Of a stretch of DNA of 64,000 bases, positions 1 to 9,700 are shown in pieces. The stretch lies in contig NZ_CP064031.1 in the NCBI RefSeq assembly GCF_049532895.1, forward strand, positions 434,001 to 498,000, given 5' to 3'. The translations under genes were made by a program, and so were the position numbers. Positions within the stretch are counted from its first letter, which is position 1. Each line of letters opens with the position of its first letter. The DNA is from Dyella_B acidisoli. GTDB lineage: Bacteria; Pseudomonadota; Gammaproteobacteria; Xanthomonadales; Rhodanobacteraceae. The notes beneath the pieces were generated by a model that was not told the DNA's origin, ran no database searches, and saw only the letters and a list, made by a program, of their open reading frames with translations.

Positions 1-44
1 TGCGGTCTGCCGTATAAATCCCATAAAAAAACGGGTTTAAAAGC

Positions 45-572
45 TTAAGCTCGTGGAATCCTGGCCTGATATTCCGCCTCCATTCGTGCATGCGTTTTCC
101 AGAATGCCGGCGGTTCACGCCCGCTGAGACGATCGGCCAGTATGTCCAGATGCGTATGCCAGCCGCCGGCGATCCTGGTCAGCATGTCGTAAGAAGTGAG
201 CCGTGTGTGCGTGAGCACCAGCAGCACTTTGTCACCCTGTGAGGTGAGTTCAAAACGCACCTCCATGTCGCCGCCGAAGGTATACGCCAGGGCGTATGGC
301 GGATCATAGGTGAGCACACGCCCTTCCGAACGCACTTCGCCAGCGTGATCCGCGTATTTCTCGGGCGGCGGGTCGTCGTGTTTCGACAGTTTGCCGTTGT
401 TGAACACATGCTCGGCTTTTCCGCCGACCTTCGGTTCGATCGGCCCGGAGGAAAACCATTGCCCGCGTTTTTCCGAATCGGTGAGGTAGCTCCAAATACG
501 TGTGATGGGGCCTGGCAGCAGGCGTTCGAAGCGGATTGAAGTGGGTTCGGTGACAACGCCGTAGTCGGTCAT
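45..572 (-). CDS. SRPBCC (START-like) family protein
   Basis: A 175-residue cytosolic protein of the SRPBCC/AHSA1 superfamily, which forms a helix-grip fold around a hydrophobic cavity. The N-terminal strand and helix (FERLLPGPITRIWSYLTDSE) and the C-terminal helix (GGWHTHLDILADRL) are typical. The ligand or reaction cannot be told from sequence. I placed the start at the ATG at 572 because AGGTGA stands five bases upstream. An in-frame ATG at 587 would overlap the upstream AraC-family gene by 10 bases and lacks a ribosome site. The gene follows the AraC gene by five bases and is probably co-transcribed with it. Such AraC plus SRPBCC pairs are common, which suggests that the regulator controls this gene. 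Confidence 0.8.
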   Translation of the reverse strand: MTDYGVVTEPTSIRFERLLPGPITRIWSYLTDSEKRGQWFSSGPIEPKVGGKAEHVFNNGKLSKHDDPPPEKYADHAGEVRSEGRVLTYDPPYALAYTFGGDMEVRFELTSQGDKVLLVLTHTRLTSYDMLTRIAGGWHTHLDILADRLSGREPPAFWKTHARMEAEYQARIPRA

Positions 573-577
573 GAGGA

Positions 578-1399
578 TCACCTGCATGATGGGTCAGAAT
601 GGCTTTCCGCACGTGCGTATTCAGTGGGCGAGCGCCCCACCAGTTTCCGAAAATCACGGATGAAATGAGCTTGATCGAAATAGCCGAGTGCCAGCGCCAG
701 ATCAGCCCATATGACGGGTCCGCCTGCTTGCAGTTGCGCAATGGCTTCATGCATCCGGTAGCGGTTGATCACCCATTTTGGGCTGACGCCGACGTACCGG
801 TTGAACAACCTTTGCAACGCACGCTTGGTGAGTTGGCATTGCTGGCTCAATGCATCGACCGAGGTCAGGCTGCGGTCCGCAGCAATACCAGCGACAAGCT
901 CGCTGACGTGCGTGACGTTCGCGTCCACGGCAGGAACATGCGCCAACAGCAATTGCTCCGCGGCCAGCACCATCGCATCGATATCCGCGCTGGCGCATAC
1001 CTCTGATTCGAAGCGTGCCGCATCGTCGCCAAAGATGCGGCGTGGATCGAGTGAGCGATTCTGCAGCTCCGAAACCGGTGCACCGTAAAACGGAAAGAAG
1101 CCGCCGGGTTTGAACTTGATGCCAAATACCTGGCTTTTCCCTTCAAGCAATCGAGTGAAGCGGCCGGTGTGTACGCCATAAATGCCAGTCAACGCCGGTT
1201 CGACCACGAAATGCACGTTTGGGTGGGGCAGCGTTTCCTGTTGCTGAGCCGGAAGTCCGCGCAAATCCCATGCTACGTGCCAGTAATGCTCCACGACTTC
1301 CGCAAGAACAGGCGATGGCGCGCGGCGGTCATGCTGAAATTCGCCGTGTGCCAGCTGCGGGTGCAAGATGCCGCGAGGCTTGCCCAAATCGATGGTCAT
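578..1399 (-). CDS. AraC-family transcriptional regulator
   Basis: A 273-residue DNA-binding regulator. Residues about 1-150 match the N-terminal domain often found before AraC helix-turn-helix pairs (DUF6597-like: LPHPNVHFVVEP, FGIKFKPGGFFPFYG). Residues about 165-265 hold two helix-turn-helix motifs, the second with the family signature ALALGYFDQAHFIRDFRKLVGRSPTEYA. The effector is unknown. The start ATG at 1399 has AGGTGG/GGAAAAG just upstream. It lies directly before the SRPBCC gene on the same strand, and the two probably form an operon. The divergent DUF3224 gene begins about 90 bases away. Confidence 0.9.
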   Translation of the reverse strand: MTIDLGKPRGILHPQLAHGEFQHDRRAPSPVLAEVVEHYWHVAWDLRGLPAQQQETLPHPNVHFVVEPALTGIYGVHTGRFTRLLEGKSQVFGIKFKPGGFFPFYGAPVSELQNRSLDPRRIFGDDAARFESEVCASADIDAMVLAAEQLLLAHVPAVDANVTHVSELVAGIAADRSLTSVDALSQQCQLTKRALQRLFNRYVGVSPKWVINRYRMHEAIAQLQAGGPVIWADLALALGYFDQAHFIRDFRKLVGRSPTEYARAESHSDPSCR

Positions 1400-1492
1400 G
1401 GCTTTTCCACCTGGACGGGATGTCGCGTTTTTCCAATCGTCATGGCTGCCGTTGTACTAATGTCGCAACAGGAAAGCGAATCGGGACATGTC

Positions 1493-1882
1493 ATGCAAGC
1501 AAACGGGTCTTTCGAGGTGAAACTCGCACCACAACCGCCGGCGCCCGGCATCGAGCAAGCCAGTTTGGGGCGGATGACAATCGAAAAGCAATTCCATGGT
1601 GACCTGGAAGCCACCAGCCTTGGCGAAATGTTGTCGGCGATGGGCCAGGTGCAGGGATCAGCCGGCTACGTGGCCATTGAGCGCGTGACCGGCACGCTGC
1701 ACGGCAAGCGTGGCAGCTTCGTCCTGCAGCACTGCGGCGTGATGGATCGTGGCTCGCCGCAGTTGTCGGTGACGGTGGTGCCGGATTCAGGAACGGATGC
1801 TTTGACTGGCTTGAGTGGATCGATGCAGATCAAGATCGAAGATGGTAGCCACTACTACATCTTCGATTACACACTTCCCTGA
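1493..1882 (+). CDS. DUF3224 domain protein
   Basis: A 129-residue protein of the DUF3224 family, a small beta-barrel of unknown function resembling allene-oxide-cyclase folds. The family features are seen: an N-terminal beta strand (MQANGSFEVKL), the GRMTIEKQFHGDLEATS segment, a GSAGYVAIERVTGTLHGKRGSFVLQHCG core, and the closing LTGLSGSMQIKIEDGSHYYIFDY. No signal peptide is evident. The open frame reaches back to 1169, but the extra N-terminal part overlaps the AraC gene and has no family match, so I chose ATG 1493. A weak GGGA lies upstream. It stands alone and converges with the alcohol dehydrogenase gene. Confidence 0.85.
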   Translation: MQANGSFEVKLAPQPPAPGIEQASLGRMTIEKQFHGDLEATSLGEMLSAMGQVQGSAGYVAIERVTGTLHGKRGSFVLQHCGVMDRGSPQLSVTVVPDSGTDALTGLSGSMQIKIEDGSHYYIFDYTLP

Positions 1883-1895
1883 GCGGGGTGATGAG

Positions 1896-2912
1896 TTACC
1901 AGCCGGACAGCACCAGCTTGCCGATCGTGCTGCCCGACTCCAACCGTCGATGCGCTTCGCGCAAATTCTCTGCATTGATCGGGCTCAGCGTTTCGCGATG
2001 GATGCCGCGCAGTTCGCCTTCATCCATCAACGCCGCCACGCGTGCCAGGATGCGTCCTTGCTCAGCCATGTCGGCTGTTTTGAAGCGCGGCCGCGCGAAC
2101 ATCATTTCCCAATGAATGCCGATGCATTTGGCTTTGTAAGGATCACCCATGTTCAACGGCATCGTCGGTTCCACGATCAGGCCGACGTGCCCTTGCGGTG
2201 CGAGTAATTCGCCAAGGTCGGTCCAGTAACGTGCCGTATCGGCCAGGTTGATGGCGGCATCGACTTCGTTGAAGCCTAGCGCCTTCAGCTGCTCCGTGAG
2301 CGGTTGACGATGATCGATCACATGCTGCGCCCCCATTGCGCGGCACCATGCCTGTGTTTCCGGACGTGATGCGGTGGCGATCACGGTGAAACCCGCGCGA
2401 CGTGCGAGCTGGATCGCGATCGAGCCCACACCACCTGCGCCGGCGATCACCAGCAGTGTCTTGCCCTCACCGCCGTGTTCGCATGAGTAAGGCATGCGCT
2501 GGAACAGCAGTTCCCACGCGGTGATGGTGACCAACGGCAAAGCTGCGGCTGCGGCGGCGTCCAAGCGGCGCGGACGATGCGCAACCAGTCGTGCGTCCAC
2601 AGCCTGATACTGCGCATTGCTGCCTGGTCGAGTGATGTCGCCCGCGTAATAAACCTCATCACCGGGTTTGAAGCCGATCACGTCAGCGCCGACCGCTTCT
2701 ACCGTACCCGCAGCGTCGTATCCGAGTACGCGCGGTTGCGTTTCCACGTGCGGCTTAGGCGAACGGACTTTGGTATCGACCGGATTGACGGACACGGCTT
2801 CCACGCGCACAAGCAGGTCGTTTGTGCCGATGTCCGGCTTGGATAGTTCCACATCGATCAGCGATTGCGGATCGTCGATGGGCAGATAACGGGTGAGGGC
2901 GACAGCTTTCAT
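1896..2912 (-). CDS. zinc-type alcohol dehydrogenase-like (MDR family) oxidoreductase
   Basis: A 338-residue medium-chain dehydrogenase/reductase of the quinone oxidoreductase/zinc-type ADH-like subgroup, expected to reduce carbonyls or quinones with NAD(P)H. The GroES-like domain occupies residues about 1-125 (SVNPVDTKVR, VLGYDAAGTVEAVG). The Rossmann nucleotide site is VIAGAGGVGSIAIQLARRAG around residue 150-175. The catalytic zinc ligands of true alcohol dehydrogenases are not apparent. The start was set at ATG 2912 (MKAVALTRY), the conserved family N-terminus; upstream sequence lies in the preceding gene. It is the third gene of a minus-strand operon (MFS, aldo/keto reductase, this gene, 22-base gap), which suggests joint detoxification of reactive carbonyls or xenobiotics. 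Confidence 0.87.
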   Translation of the reverse strand: MKAVALTRYLPIDDPQSLIDVELSKPDIGTNDLLVRVEAVSVNPVDTKVRSPKPHVETQPRVLGYDAAGTVEAVGADVIGFKPGDEVYYAGDITRPGSNAQYQAVDARLVAHRPRRLDAAAAAALPLVTITAWELLFQRMPYSCEHGGEGKTLLVIAGAGGVGSIAIQLARRAGFTVIATASRPETQAWCRAMGAQHVIDHRQPLTEQLKALGFNEVDAAINLADTARYWTDLGELLAPQGHVGLIVEPTMPLNMGDPYKAKCIGIHWEMMFARPRFKTADMAEQGRILARVAALMDEGELRGIHRETLSPINAENLREAHRRLESGSTIGKLVLSGW

Positions 2913-2934
2913 CGTGTGGTTTCTCATTGGCAAG

Positions 2935-3975
2935 TCATGCGATCTGAATGGCCGGCGGATTGCGCTCGGTAAATTGCCCATTCCAACACGGGTAATAGGG
3001 ATAAGGCGGTGTGACGGCACTGGCAGTATCCAGTCGCGTGATCTGCTCATGCGTTAGCGTCCAGCCGATTGCGCCCAGGTTTTGCCGCAGTTGTTCTTCG
3101 TTGCGCGCACCAAACAGGATGCTGGAAACAGTGGGGCGCTGCAGCAGCCAATTCAGCGCGATCTGCGGCACTGTCTTGCCGGTTTCCACGGCGATGTCAT
3201 CCAGTACATCGATTACGCGATAGAGCCGCTCTTCGTCCACCGGTGGCGCGAAACCGGCTGTTTCGTGCAGGCGGCTTCCTTCCGGCAGCGGCTGGCCGCG
3301 ACGAATCTTGCCGGTGAGGCGGCCCCAGCCAAGCGGGCTCCACACCACTGCGCCAACGCCCTGGTCCAGACCTAGCGGCATCAGTTCCCACTCGTAATCG
3401 CGGCCGATCAGCGAATAGTACGTCTGGTTGGCAACGAAGCGGGTGTAGCCGTAGCGATCGGCGACGGCCTGCGATTTCATCAGCTGCCAGCCGGAGAAAT
3501 TCGACGCACCGAGATAGCGCACCTTGCCGTCACGCACCAAGTCGTCGAGGGTGCGCATCACGCTTTCCACCGGCGTCATGGCGTCGAAGTGATGCAGCTG
3601 CAAGAGATCGATGTAATCGGTATTGAGACGCTTGAGCGCGCGCTCGACACCAGTGACTAGATGATGGCGCGATGCACCCACCTCGTTCGGGCCTTCGCCT
3701 GCACGCAGCGTGAGTTTGGTGGAGATGATCGCTTGATCCCGGCGGCCTTTCAGCGCTTCGCCGAGAATGCTTTCCGATGCGCCATCCGAATAGACGTCCG
3801 CGGTGTCGAACAGATTCACACCGGCTTCCAGGCAGATGTCGAGCAGGCGACGTGCTTGTGCCGCATCGGTGTTGCCCCAGGCGCTGAACAGCGGTCCTTT
3901 CCCGCCGAACGTTCCCGCGCCGAAGCCGAGTACGGGTACTTTGAAACCGGATGCACCGAGAAATCGATAATCCAC
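2935..3975 (-). CDS. aldo/keto reductase
   Basis: A 346-residue NADPH-dependent aldo/keto reductase with a TIM-barrel fold, close to the YajO/voltage-gated K+ channel beta-subunit-like branch. The catalytic tetrad context is visible: LFDTADVYSDGASE (Asp, Tyr), IISTKLTLR (Lys) and LQLHHFDAMTPVE (His). The cofactor-binding end appears as the VSSILFGARNEEQLRQNL segment. The start is GTG at 3975 (VDYRFLG), preceded by AGGAA six bases upstream; longer readings extend through non-family sequence. It is the middle gene of the MFS-AKR-ADH operon, which is divergent from the LysR gene at 5332. Confidence 0.9.
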   Translation of the reverse strand: MDYRFLGASGFKVPVLGFGAGTFGGKGPLFSAWGNTDAAQARRLLDICLEAGVNLFDTADVYSDGASESILGEALKGRRDQAIISTKLTLRAGEGPNEVGASRHHLVTGVERALKRLNTDYIDLLQLHHFDAMTPVESVMRTLDDLVRDGKVRYLGASNFSGWQLMKSQAVADRYGYTRFVANQTYYSLIGRDYEWELMPLGLDQGVGAVVWSPLGWGRLTGKIRRGQPLPEGSRLHETAGFAPPVDEERLYRVIDVLDDIAVETGKTVPQIALNWLLQRPTVSSILFGARNEEQLRQNLGAIGWTLTHEQITRLDTASAVTPPYPYYPCWNGQFTERNPPAIQIA

Positions 3976-4019
3976 GATCGTTCCTTTCTGTGAAAAAGAG
4001 AGAGGGATGCGTGCCGTGA

Positions 4020-5231
4020 TTACGAGCCGCTGCTCGAACAAGCGACAGCAGGCAGTTGGGGAAGCATGGCTTCGCGTTGCCTTGCCCACAGCGCGACGAG
4101 CAGACCCGACAAGGTGACCAACGCGGCGACCCAGGTGAGCGCACCAAGTCCGGGGCCGCGCGCTACCACTACGCCGCCGAGCCACGCACCGAGTGCGTTG
4201 CCGAGATTGAATGCGCCGATGTTCAAGCTCGAAGCGAGACTTTTCGCGTCATCAGCTTTATGCAGCACCCATAGTTGCAGCGGTGGTACGGTTGCAAATG
4301 CGGCGATGCCAAGCAGACCAACAAACAACACCGCCAGCACTTTGCTATGCAGCGCAAAGGTCATAACGCCGAGCACCACGATCAACGCGACCAGTGTCAG
4401 CAGTAGCGTGCTCGTCAAATGGCGATCAGCCAGCTTGCCGCCGAGCAGGTTGCCGGCAATCAATCCGACGCCGAATACCAGCAAAATGGGCGACACCGCG
4501 GTCTGCGCAAAGCCGGTTACTTCCGTCAGGATCGGCTGGATGTAAGTGAACACGGTGAACACGCCGGCAAAGCCAAGCACCGTCATCAGCAAGCCGAGCA
4601 GCACGGAAGGATTGCCGATGGCACGTAATTCGTCACGCACGGCGATGCTTTTGCCATGCTCGTGATGATTGGGCACCAAGGTGGCGATGATCAGCATCGC
4701 TATCACGCCGATCGCGGCCACGGCCCAGAACGTTGAGCGCCAGCCGAAGTGCAGGCCAAGCCACGCACCAGCCGGCACGCCGAGCAGGGTGGCAATGGTA
4801 AGACCGGTGAACATGATCGAGATGGCCGATGCGCGGCGATCCGTCGACACCAAGCTGGTTGCTACGACCGAACCCACTCCGAAGAAAGTGCCATGTGCCA
4901 GCGACGTGATCACGCGGGCTAGTAGCAGTACTGCGTAATTCGATGCCATCGCACAGCACAGATTGCCGAGGGTGAAGATCGCCATCAGCCCAATGAGCAC
5001 AGCCTTGCGTGGCATGCGACTGGTGGCGACGGTCAGCACGGGCGCACCCACGAACACGCCTAGCGCGTAGCCGGAGATCAACAGGCCAGCGGTGGCGATG
5101 GTGACTTTCAGGTCCGCCGCCACCTGGATCAACAAACCCATGATCACGAACTCGGTCGTGCCGATGCCGAAGGCCCCGGCGGCCAGCGCGTACAGCGCTA
5201 CCGGCATGGAACGGGAAGGGGAGGCGGCCAT
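4020..5231 (-). CDS. MFS transporter (AraJ/YdhP-like drug or sugar efflux permease)
   Basis: A 403-residue inner-membrane major facilitator with about 12 hydrophobic segments. The N-terminus (ALYALAAGAFGIGTTEFVIMGLL) and the loop SRMPRKAVLIGLM after TM2 are characteristic of the AraJ/YdhP efflux subgroup, as is LARVITSLAHGTFFGVGSVVA. The substrate is unknown. The start is at ATG 5231, with GGAG nine bases upstream; the longer frame overlaps the LysR gene on the other strand. It is the first gene of a three-gene operon followed 44 bases later by the aldo/keto reductase. The 100-base divergent spacer to the LysR gene holds a palindrome likely to be the regulator's site. Confidence 0.88.
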   Translation of the reverse strand: MAASPSRSMPVALYALAAGAFGIGTTEFVIMGLLIQVAADLKVTIATAGLLISGYALGVFVGAPVLTVATSRMPRKAVLIGLMAIFTLGNLCCAMASNYAVLLLARVITSLAHGTFFGVGSVVATSLVSTDRRASAISIMFTGLTIATLLGVPAGAWLGLHFGWRSTFWAVAAIGVIAMLIIATLVPNHHEHGKSIAVRDELRAIGNPSVLLGLLMTVLGFAGVFTVFTYIQPILTEVTGFAQTAVSPILLVFGVGLIAGNLLGGKLADRHLTSTLLLTLVALIVVLGVMTFALHSKVLAVLFVGLLGIAAFATVPPLQLWVLHKADDAKSLASSLNIGAFNLGNALGAWLGGVVVARGPGLGALTWVAALVTLSGLLVALWARQREAMLPQLPAVACSSSGS

Positions 5232-5312
5232 GCGAAGGGCTCCGTTAGAAATCGATAAGCCCCAGCGTAGGCGCTTGCATCCTCTGCAAAAACCGCCAAG
5301 ATGGCGAATCAC

Positions 5313-5331
5313 TTTCAATAAAGTATTGAAA
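5313..5331. promoter_or_regulatory. perfect palindrome abutting the LysR start codon (putative operator)
   Basis: TTTCAATA-AAG-TATTGAAA is an exact 8-base inverted repeat with a 3-base spacer, ending on the base before the LysR ATG. It sits in the divergent spacer between the MFS operon and the LysR gene. LysR-type regulators usually bind such AT-rich dyads (T-N11-A) in the shared promoter and repress themselves. The assignment is inference from position and symmetry. Confidence 0.6.
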
Positions 5332-6261
5332 ATGGACCGTGTCGGCGACCTCATCCTGTTCCTGCGTGTACTGGACCAAGGCTCGATCAGCGGCGCGGCG
5401 CGCAGCCTCGATCTTTCCGTGGCTGTCGCCAGCCAACGCTTGAAGCGCCTGGAGCAACATCTGGGCGTGCGACTGCTGCACCGAACGACTCGCCGCCTGC
5501 ATCCCACACCGGAGGGCCTGGCCCTGGCTGAGCAGGGGCGCACTTTGGTGGAAGATCTGGAGGCGCTGACTTCAGGTTTGCGCCAGGGCGCGGCCGACGT
5601 AGTCGGTACCTTGCGCGTGACTGCATCCGCGTCGTTTGGACGTCAATACGTCTCTCCGCTGCTGCCGGCCTTCATGGCTCGCTATCCGCGCGTGCGCCTG
5701 AGCGTGCAGCTTACTGATGAGTTGCAGGATCTGATTAGCGCCGGTTTCGATCTGGCCATTCGCATCGGTGCCTTGCACGACTCGCGACTGGTGGCGCGCA
5801 AGCTGGCGCTCAACCGGCGCGTGTTATGCGCCTCGCCAGATTACCTGCGCCGTTTTGGCATGCCGAAAACACCGGTTGATCTTGCCCGACATGAATGTCT
5901 GATGCTGGTGGGCAGCAACGGTCGCCAGGACATCTGGCGTCTGCACGATGCGCAAGGCGCAGTACACACGGCACGCGTAAATGGACGCCTGGAATCCACG
6001 CTCGGCGAACTGCTACGCGATGCGGCGCTGGCCGGGCTGGGTATTGCGCAGCACTCCACCTGGCACGTTTGCGAGGATTTGCGTGCCGGGCGCTTGAAAG
6101 TGGTTTTGCCGGAGTATGCGATCGCCGATACCGGCATTTATGCGGTGATGCCGCAGCGCCGGCTGGTGCCGTTGCGGGTACGGGCATTCGTGGATTTTCT
6201 GGCGGAGCAGTTTGGTACTCAACCACCGTGGGAGCGTGGAGGGGACATGACGGAAGCGTAG
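5332..6261 (+). CDS. LysR-family transcriptional regulator
   Basis: A 309-residue LysR-type regulator. The winged helix-turn-helix covers residues about 1-60 (LILFLRVLDQGSISGAARSLDLSVAVASQRLKRLEQ, split here around the recognition helix) and is followed by the periplasmic-binding-protein-like effector domain (residues about 90-295; GTLRVTASASFGRQYVSPLLPAF). It belongs to the CrgA/DmlR-like subgroup by the HTTRRLHPTPEG linker. The start is at ATG 5332; the longer open frame would run over the divergent MFS gene. A perfect dyad touches the start codon, so autoregulation is likely. The probable targets are the divergent MFS, aldo/keto reductase and alcohol dehydrogenase genes. Confidence 0.9.
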   Translation: MDRVGDLILFLRVLDQGSISGAARSLDLSVAVASQRLKRLEQHLGVRLLHRTTRRLHPTPEGLALAEQGRTLVEDLEALTSGLRQGAADVVGTLRVTASASFGRQYVSPLLPAFMARYPRVRLSVQLTDELQDLISAGFDLAIRIGALHDSRLVARKLALNRRVLCASPDYLRRFGMPKTPVDLARHECLMLVGSNGRQDIWRLHDAQGAVHTARVNGRLESTLGELLRDAALAGLGIAQHSTWHVCEDLRAGRLKVVLPEYAIADTGIYAVMPQRRLVPLRVRAFVDFLAEQFGTQPPWERGGDMTEA

Positions 6262-6720
6262 AAGCCGTCTGCCAGTCGATCGTTCGAAAGATCACGAAGC
6301 AATGCACTGCCATGGCGTCTTTGCCGAAATGAGTGGCCAAGTCAGTAAAGACATAACATCGTTACATCAGATGTCGCAGCCACTTTGAGTTCTTAGTTGC
6401 GTTCTCCTGCGTAACCGTCGTGCCATGCACGATAAACGAAATACAGATTTATCCGAAAAACGCAGCGTTCAAGGACTGCTGACGTATCAGCTTCGACCGA
6501 TGTTCATTGGTTGAATCACCCTCTATGTTTTTCGCTTGCATTGCCGGAACAAAAGCAGCAGGCAGATGCGTCTGTGCTCGTTGAGGCATTCGACAAGAAT
6601 GCATGCCCACTTAGGCGTTTGCAGTGGGTCGGGACGTTACGTCCAAAGGACTCCACTTTTAGAGGCAATTTAGAGGCAATTTGTTCCGGCGGAGTAGTTT
6701 CATTTCAAGGAGATGATCAG
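6262..6720. other. 459-base non-coding region upstream of the adhesin gene
   Basis: It holds the promoter region of the adhesin gene. An open frame from 6511 continues into the adhesin, but it has no ribosome site and no resemblance to an autotransporter N-terminus, so I treat it as 5' leader. An exact 11-base tandem duplication (TAGAGGCAATT twice) lies at about 6660-6681, and AAGGAGATGAT at 6708-6718 is the adhesin ribosome-binding site. No convincing -35/-10 pair was found. Confidence 0.5.
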
Positions 6721-9700
6721 GTGAATAAGATTTATCGGGTGGTCTGGGACGCTGGTGTTGGCAAATGGGCAGTGACGTCAGAATTGACCAGGGGCTGCAA
6801 AAAGAAAGACGGCCGCAACGCACTGACCTGTGCTGTGGCTATCGCGCTCACCTCATTTATCCCACTTGGCGCAGCGTACGCTGCCGATACCACTGCCTCA
6901 TGCATCACGCCGGAGCAGCAATGGGGCACGGTGAGTATCGACGGTATATGTGTAGCCAATGCTGGCACTATTAAAACATCCCGTGGGATGGGTGTGCTTG
7001 GTAGCGCTAACGGTGGCATTGGTACGCTGGCCGCGCTCGACGATGCCTATGTGAAGGTGAATCAAGGAGTCGCTTCTGCGAATGCGAGTGCAACTGGACT
7101 TGGCTCCCTGGCCATTGGCAGTGCGGCCAACGCGAATGGCACCGTCGCAACGGCAATTGGTTATCTATCAAACGCAACAGCTATCGCAGCATTGGCCGTG
7201 GGCGATCAGACTTCAGCAAGCGGAGCTTATGCAACCGGATTGGGCTTTCTAGCCAACGCTGCCGGGGAAGACGCGGTCGCCTTAGGAGCAAATGCATCTG
7301 TCGCAGCGAGTGTTCAAAATGCGGTGGCGCTTGGGCAAGGCTCCGTAGCCGACCGCAACAGCACGGTGTCAGTGGGTAGCGATGTCAGCGGTTCGGCATT
7401 CACTCGCCAGATCGTCAACGTGGGTGCCGGTACGCAAGCCAATGACGCAGTCAATGTCAGCCAGTTCTCGCCAGTGGTGAGTGCCCTGGGCGGCGGTGCG
7501 TCGATCAACTCGACGACGGGTGCTGTCACTGGTCCAACCTACAATGTACAAGGTGGCACGCAAACTAATGTTGGTGCTGCGCTCACTGCGCTGGATACAG
7601 GGTTGAATGTCACGAACCAGCAAGTGGGTACGAACACGACCAACATCGCAGGCAACACCGCCAATATCAACAACCTGTTGGTTGGAACAGCGGGCCTGGT
7701 GCAGCAAGCTAATGCCACCGCACCGATTACAGTAGCTGCAGGCAATGGCGGAACCTTGGTGAACGTGGCCGGTGCTGTCGGCAACCGACAAATCACCGGC
7801 GTAGCCAATGGCGCACTTTCGAATACCAGCACCGATGCGGTGAATGGTTCGCAGTTGAATACGACGAACCAGCAAGTGACCACGAACACGGCCAATATCG
7901 CGGGCAACACCACCAACATCAACAACCTTTTGGTTGGAGCGGCGGGCTTGGTGCAGCAAGCCAATGCAACGGCGCCGATCACGGTGGCGGCCAGCAACGG
8001 TGGCACTGTTGTGAACATCGCTGGCGTAAGCGGCAACCGACAACTCAAGGGCGTGGCGGCGGGTACGGCGGATGACGACGCCGTCAATGTCGGCCAGCTC
8101 AACGACCTCTCGGACCAAGTCGGCATCATCGACATTTCCGCAGTCAAATATGACGATGGAAGCAAGATCTCGGTAACGCTGGGCGGCGTCGGCGCAACGT
8201 CGCCCGTAGCGTTGCGCAACATTGCCGACGGCGGACTGTCGGCCATCAGTCACGACGCGATCAATGGTAGCCAGTTGTTCGCCACTAACCAGAACGTAGC
8301 GACCAATGCACAGAACATCACCCAGCTTGATGGTCGCGTCACGATCAATGAAGGCGACATCAACGATCTGTTGATCGGTCATGCCGGCCTAGTGCAACAA
8401 GCCGACACTAACGCAGCGGTGACGGTAGCTGCCCAGAGCGGCGGTGCTTCGGTCAACATCGCTGGCGTAAGCGGCAACCGACAACTCAAGGGCGTGGCGG
8501 CGGGCACGGCGGATGACGACGCCGTCAATGTCGGCCAGCTCAACGACCTCTCGGACCAAGTCGGCATCATCGACACTTCTGCAGTCAAATATGACGATGG
8601 CAGCAAGACCTCGGTAACGCTGGGCGGTGCCGGCGCAACGGCGCCCGTAGCGCTGCGCAATATTGCCGATGGCGAACTGTCGGTCACCAGCCACGACGCG
8701 ATCAACGGCAGCCAGTTGTTTGCTACCAACCAACAGGTGGCTAGCAATACTGGCAACATCAACGATCTGCTGATCGGTCATGCCGGTTTGGTGCAACAGG
8801 CCGACGCCAGTGCACCCGTGACGGTGGCGGCTGGCAGTGGCGGCGCGCTGGTGACGATCAACGGTACCGACGGTGACCGTCAGATTCGCGGTGTGGCAGC
8901 TGGCACGCAAGACGATGATGCCGTGAATCTTAGCCAGCTAAAGGATCTTGCCGGCGATGTCGGTGAAATCGATGCACTGGCCGTGAAATACGATGACCCC
9001 AGCCACAGCTCGATCACGTTGGGCGGCATGGGTGCGTCGGTACCTGTTGCGATTCATAACGTCGCCAACGGAGTGAGCACTTACGATGCGGTCAACGTCG
9101 GCCAGCTCACCGATCTGCAAAGTAACTTGCAGTTCCAGATCAATGGTCTGGATACGCGGGTTACCGTTCTCGAGAATGAAGATCGCACGCCACCTTACCT
9201 GGATGGCACTGGCGGCAGTGGAAACAACGACAAGGCCAATGCAGGCAACTCGCCCGGCGTCGCACTGGGTTACAACTCGGCCGCAACGGGCGATAACGCC
9301 TCAGCTGTCGGTCAAAATGCGAAGGCTCTTGGTACCAATGGTCTGGCAGTCGGCAACGATTCGTACGCCGCTGGCGCCAACGACACTGCGATCGGTGGTA
9401 ATGCCATGGTCGGGGCGGACAACAGCGTAGCGGTGGGCGCAAACAGTACAGTGGAAGCCGGCGCAAGCAATGCCGCTGCCATCGGCGCCAACAGCAGCGT
9501 GAGCGCGGCATCGGGCACGGCGATCGGCCAGGGAGCCACGGTGTCATCCTCGGCCACCAATGCGGTGGCGCTGGGTGCTGGTTCAGTTGCTGATCGTGCC
9601 AATACCGTTTCGGTGGGCACAGAGGGGGCAGAACGTCAGATCACCAATGTCGCGGCCGGCTCGCAGGCGACGGATGCCGTCAATGTCGGACAGTTGCAAA

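Noticed and set aside
6511..6720. A 70-residue N-terminal extension of the adhesin
   Set aside because: It starts at TTG without a ribosome site and would place the extended signal peptide in the interior. GTG 6721 behind AAGGAG gives a proper type Vc signal peptide.
8014..8673. Repeats that could be mistaken for a CRISPR array
   Set aside because: The units are long, in frame, and encode protein stalk modules. There are no short regular repeats with unique spacers.
7369..8910. Long minus-strand frames inside the adhesin
   Set aside because: They mirror the repeated stalk codons of the adhesin and contain no independent domains or start signals.
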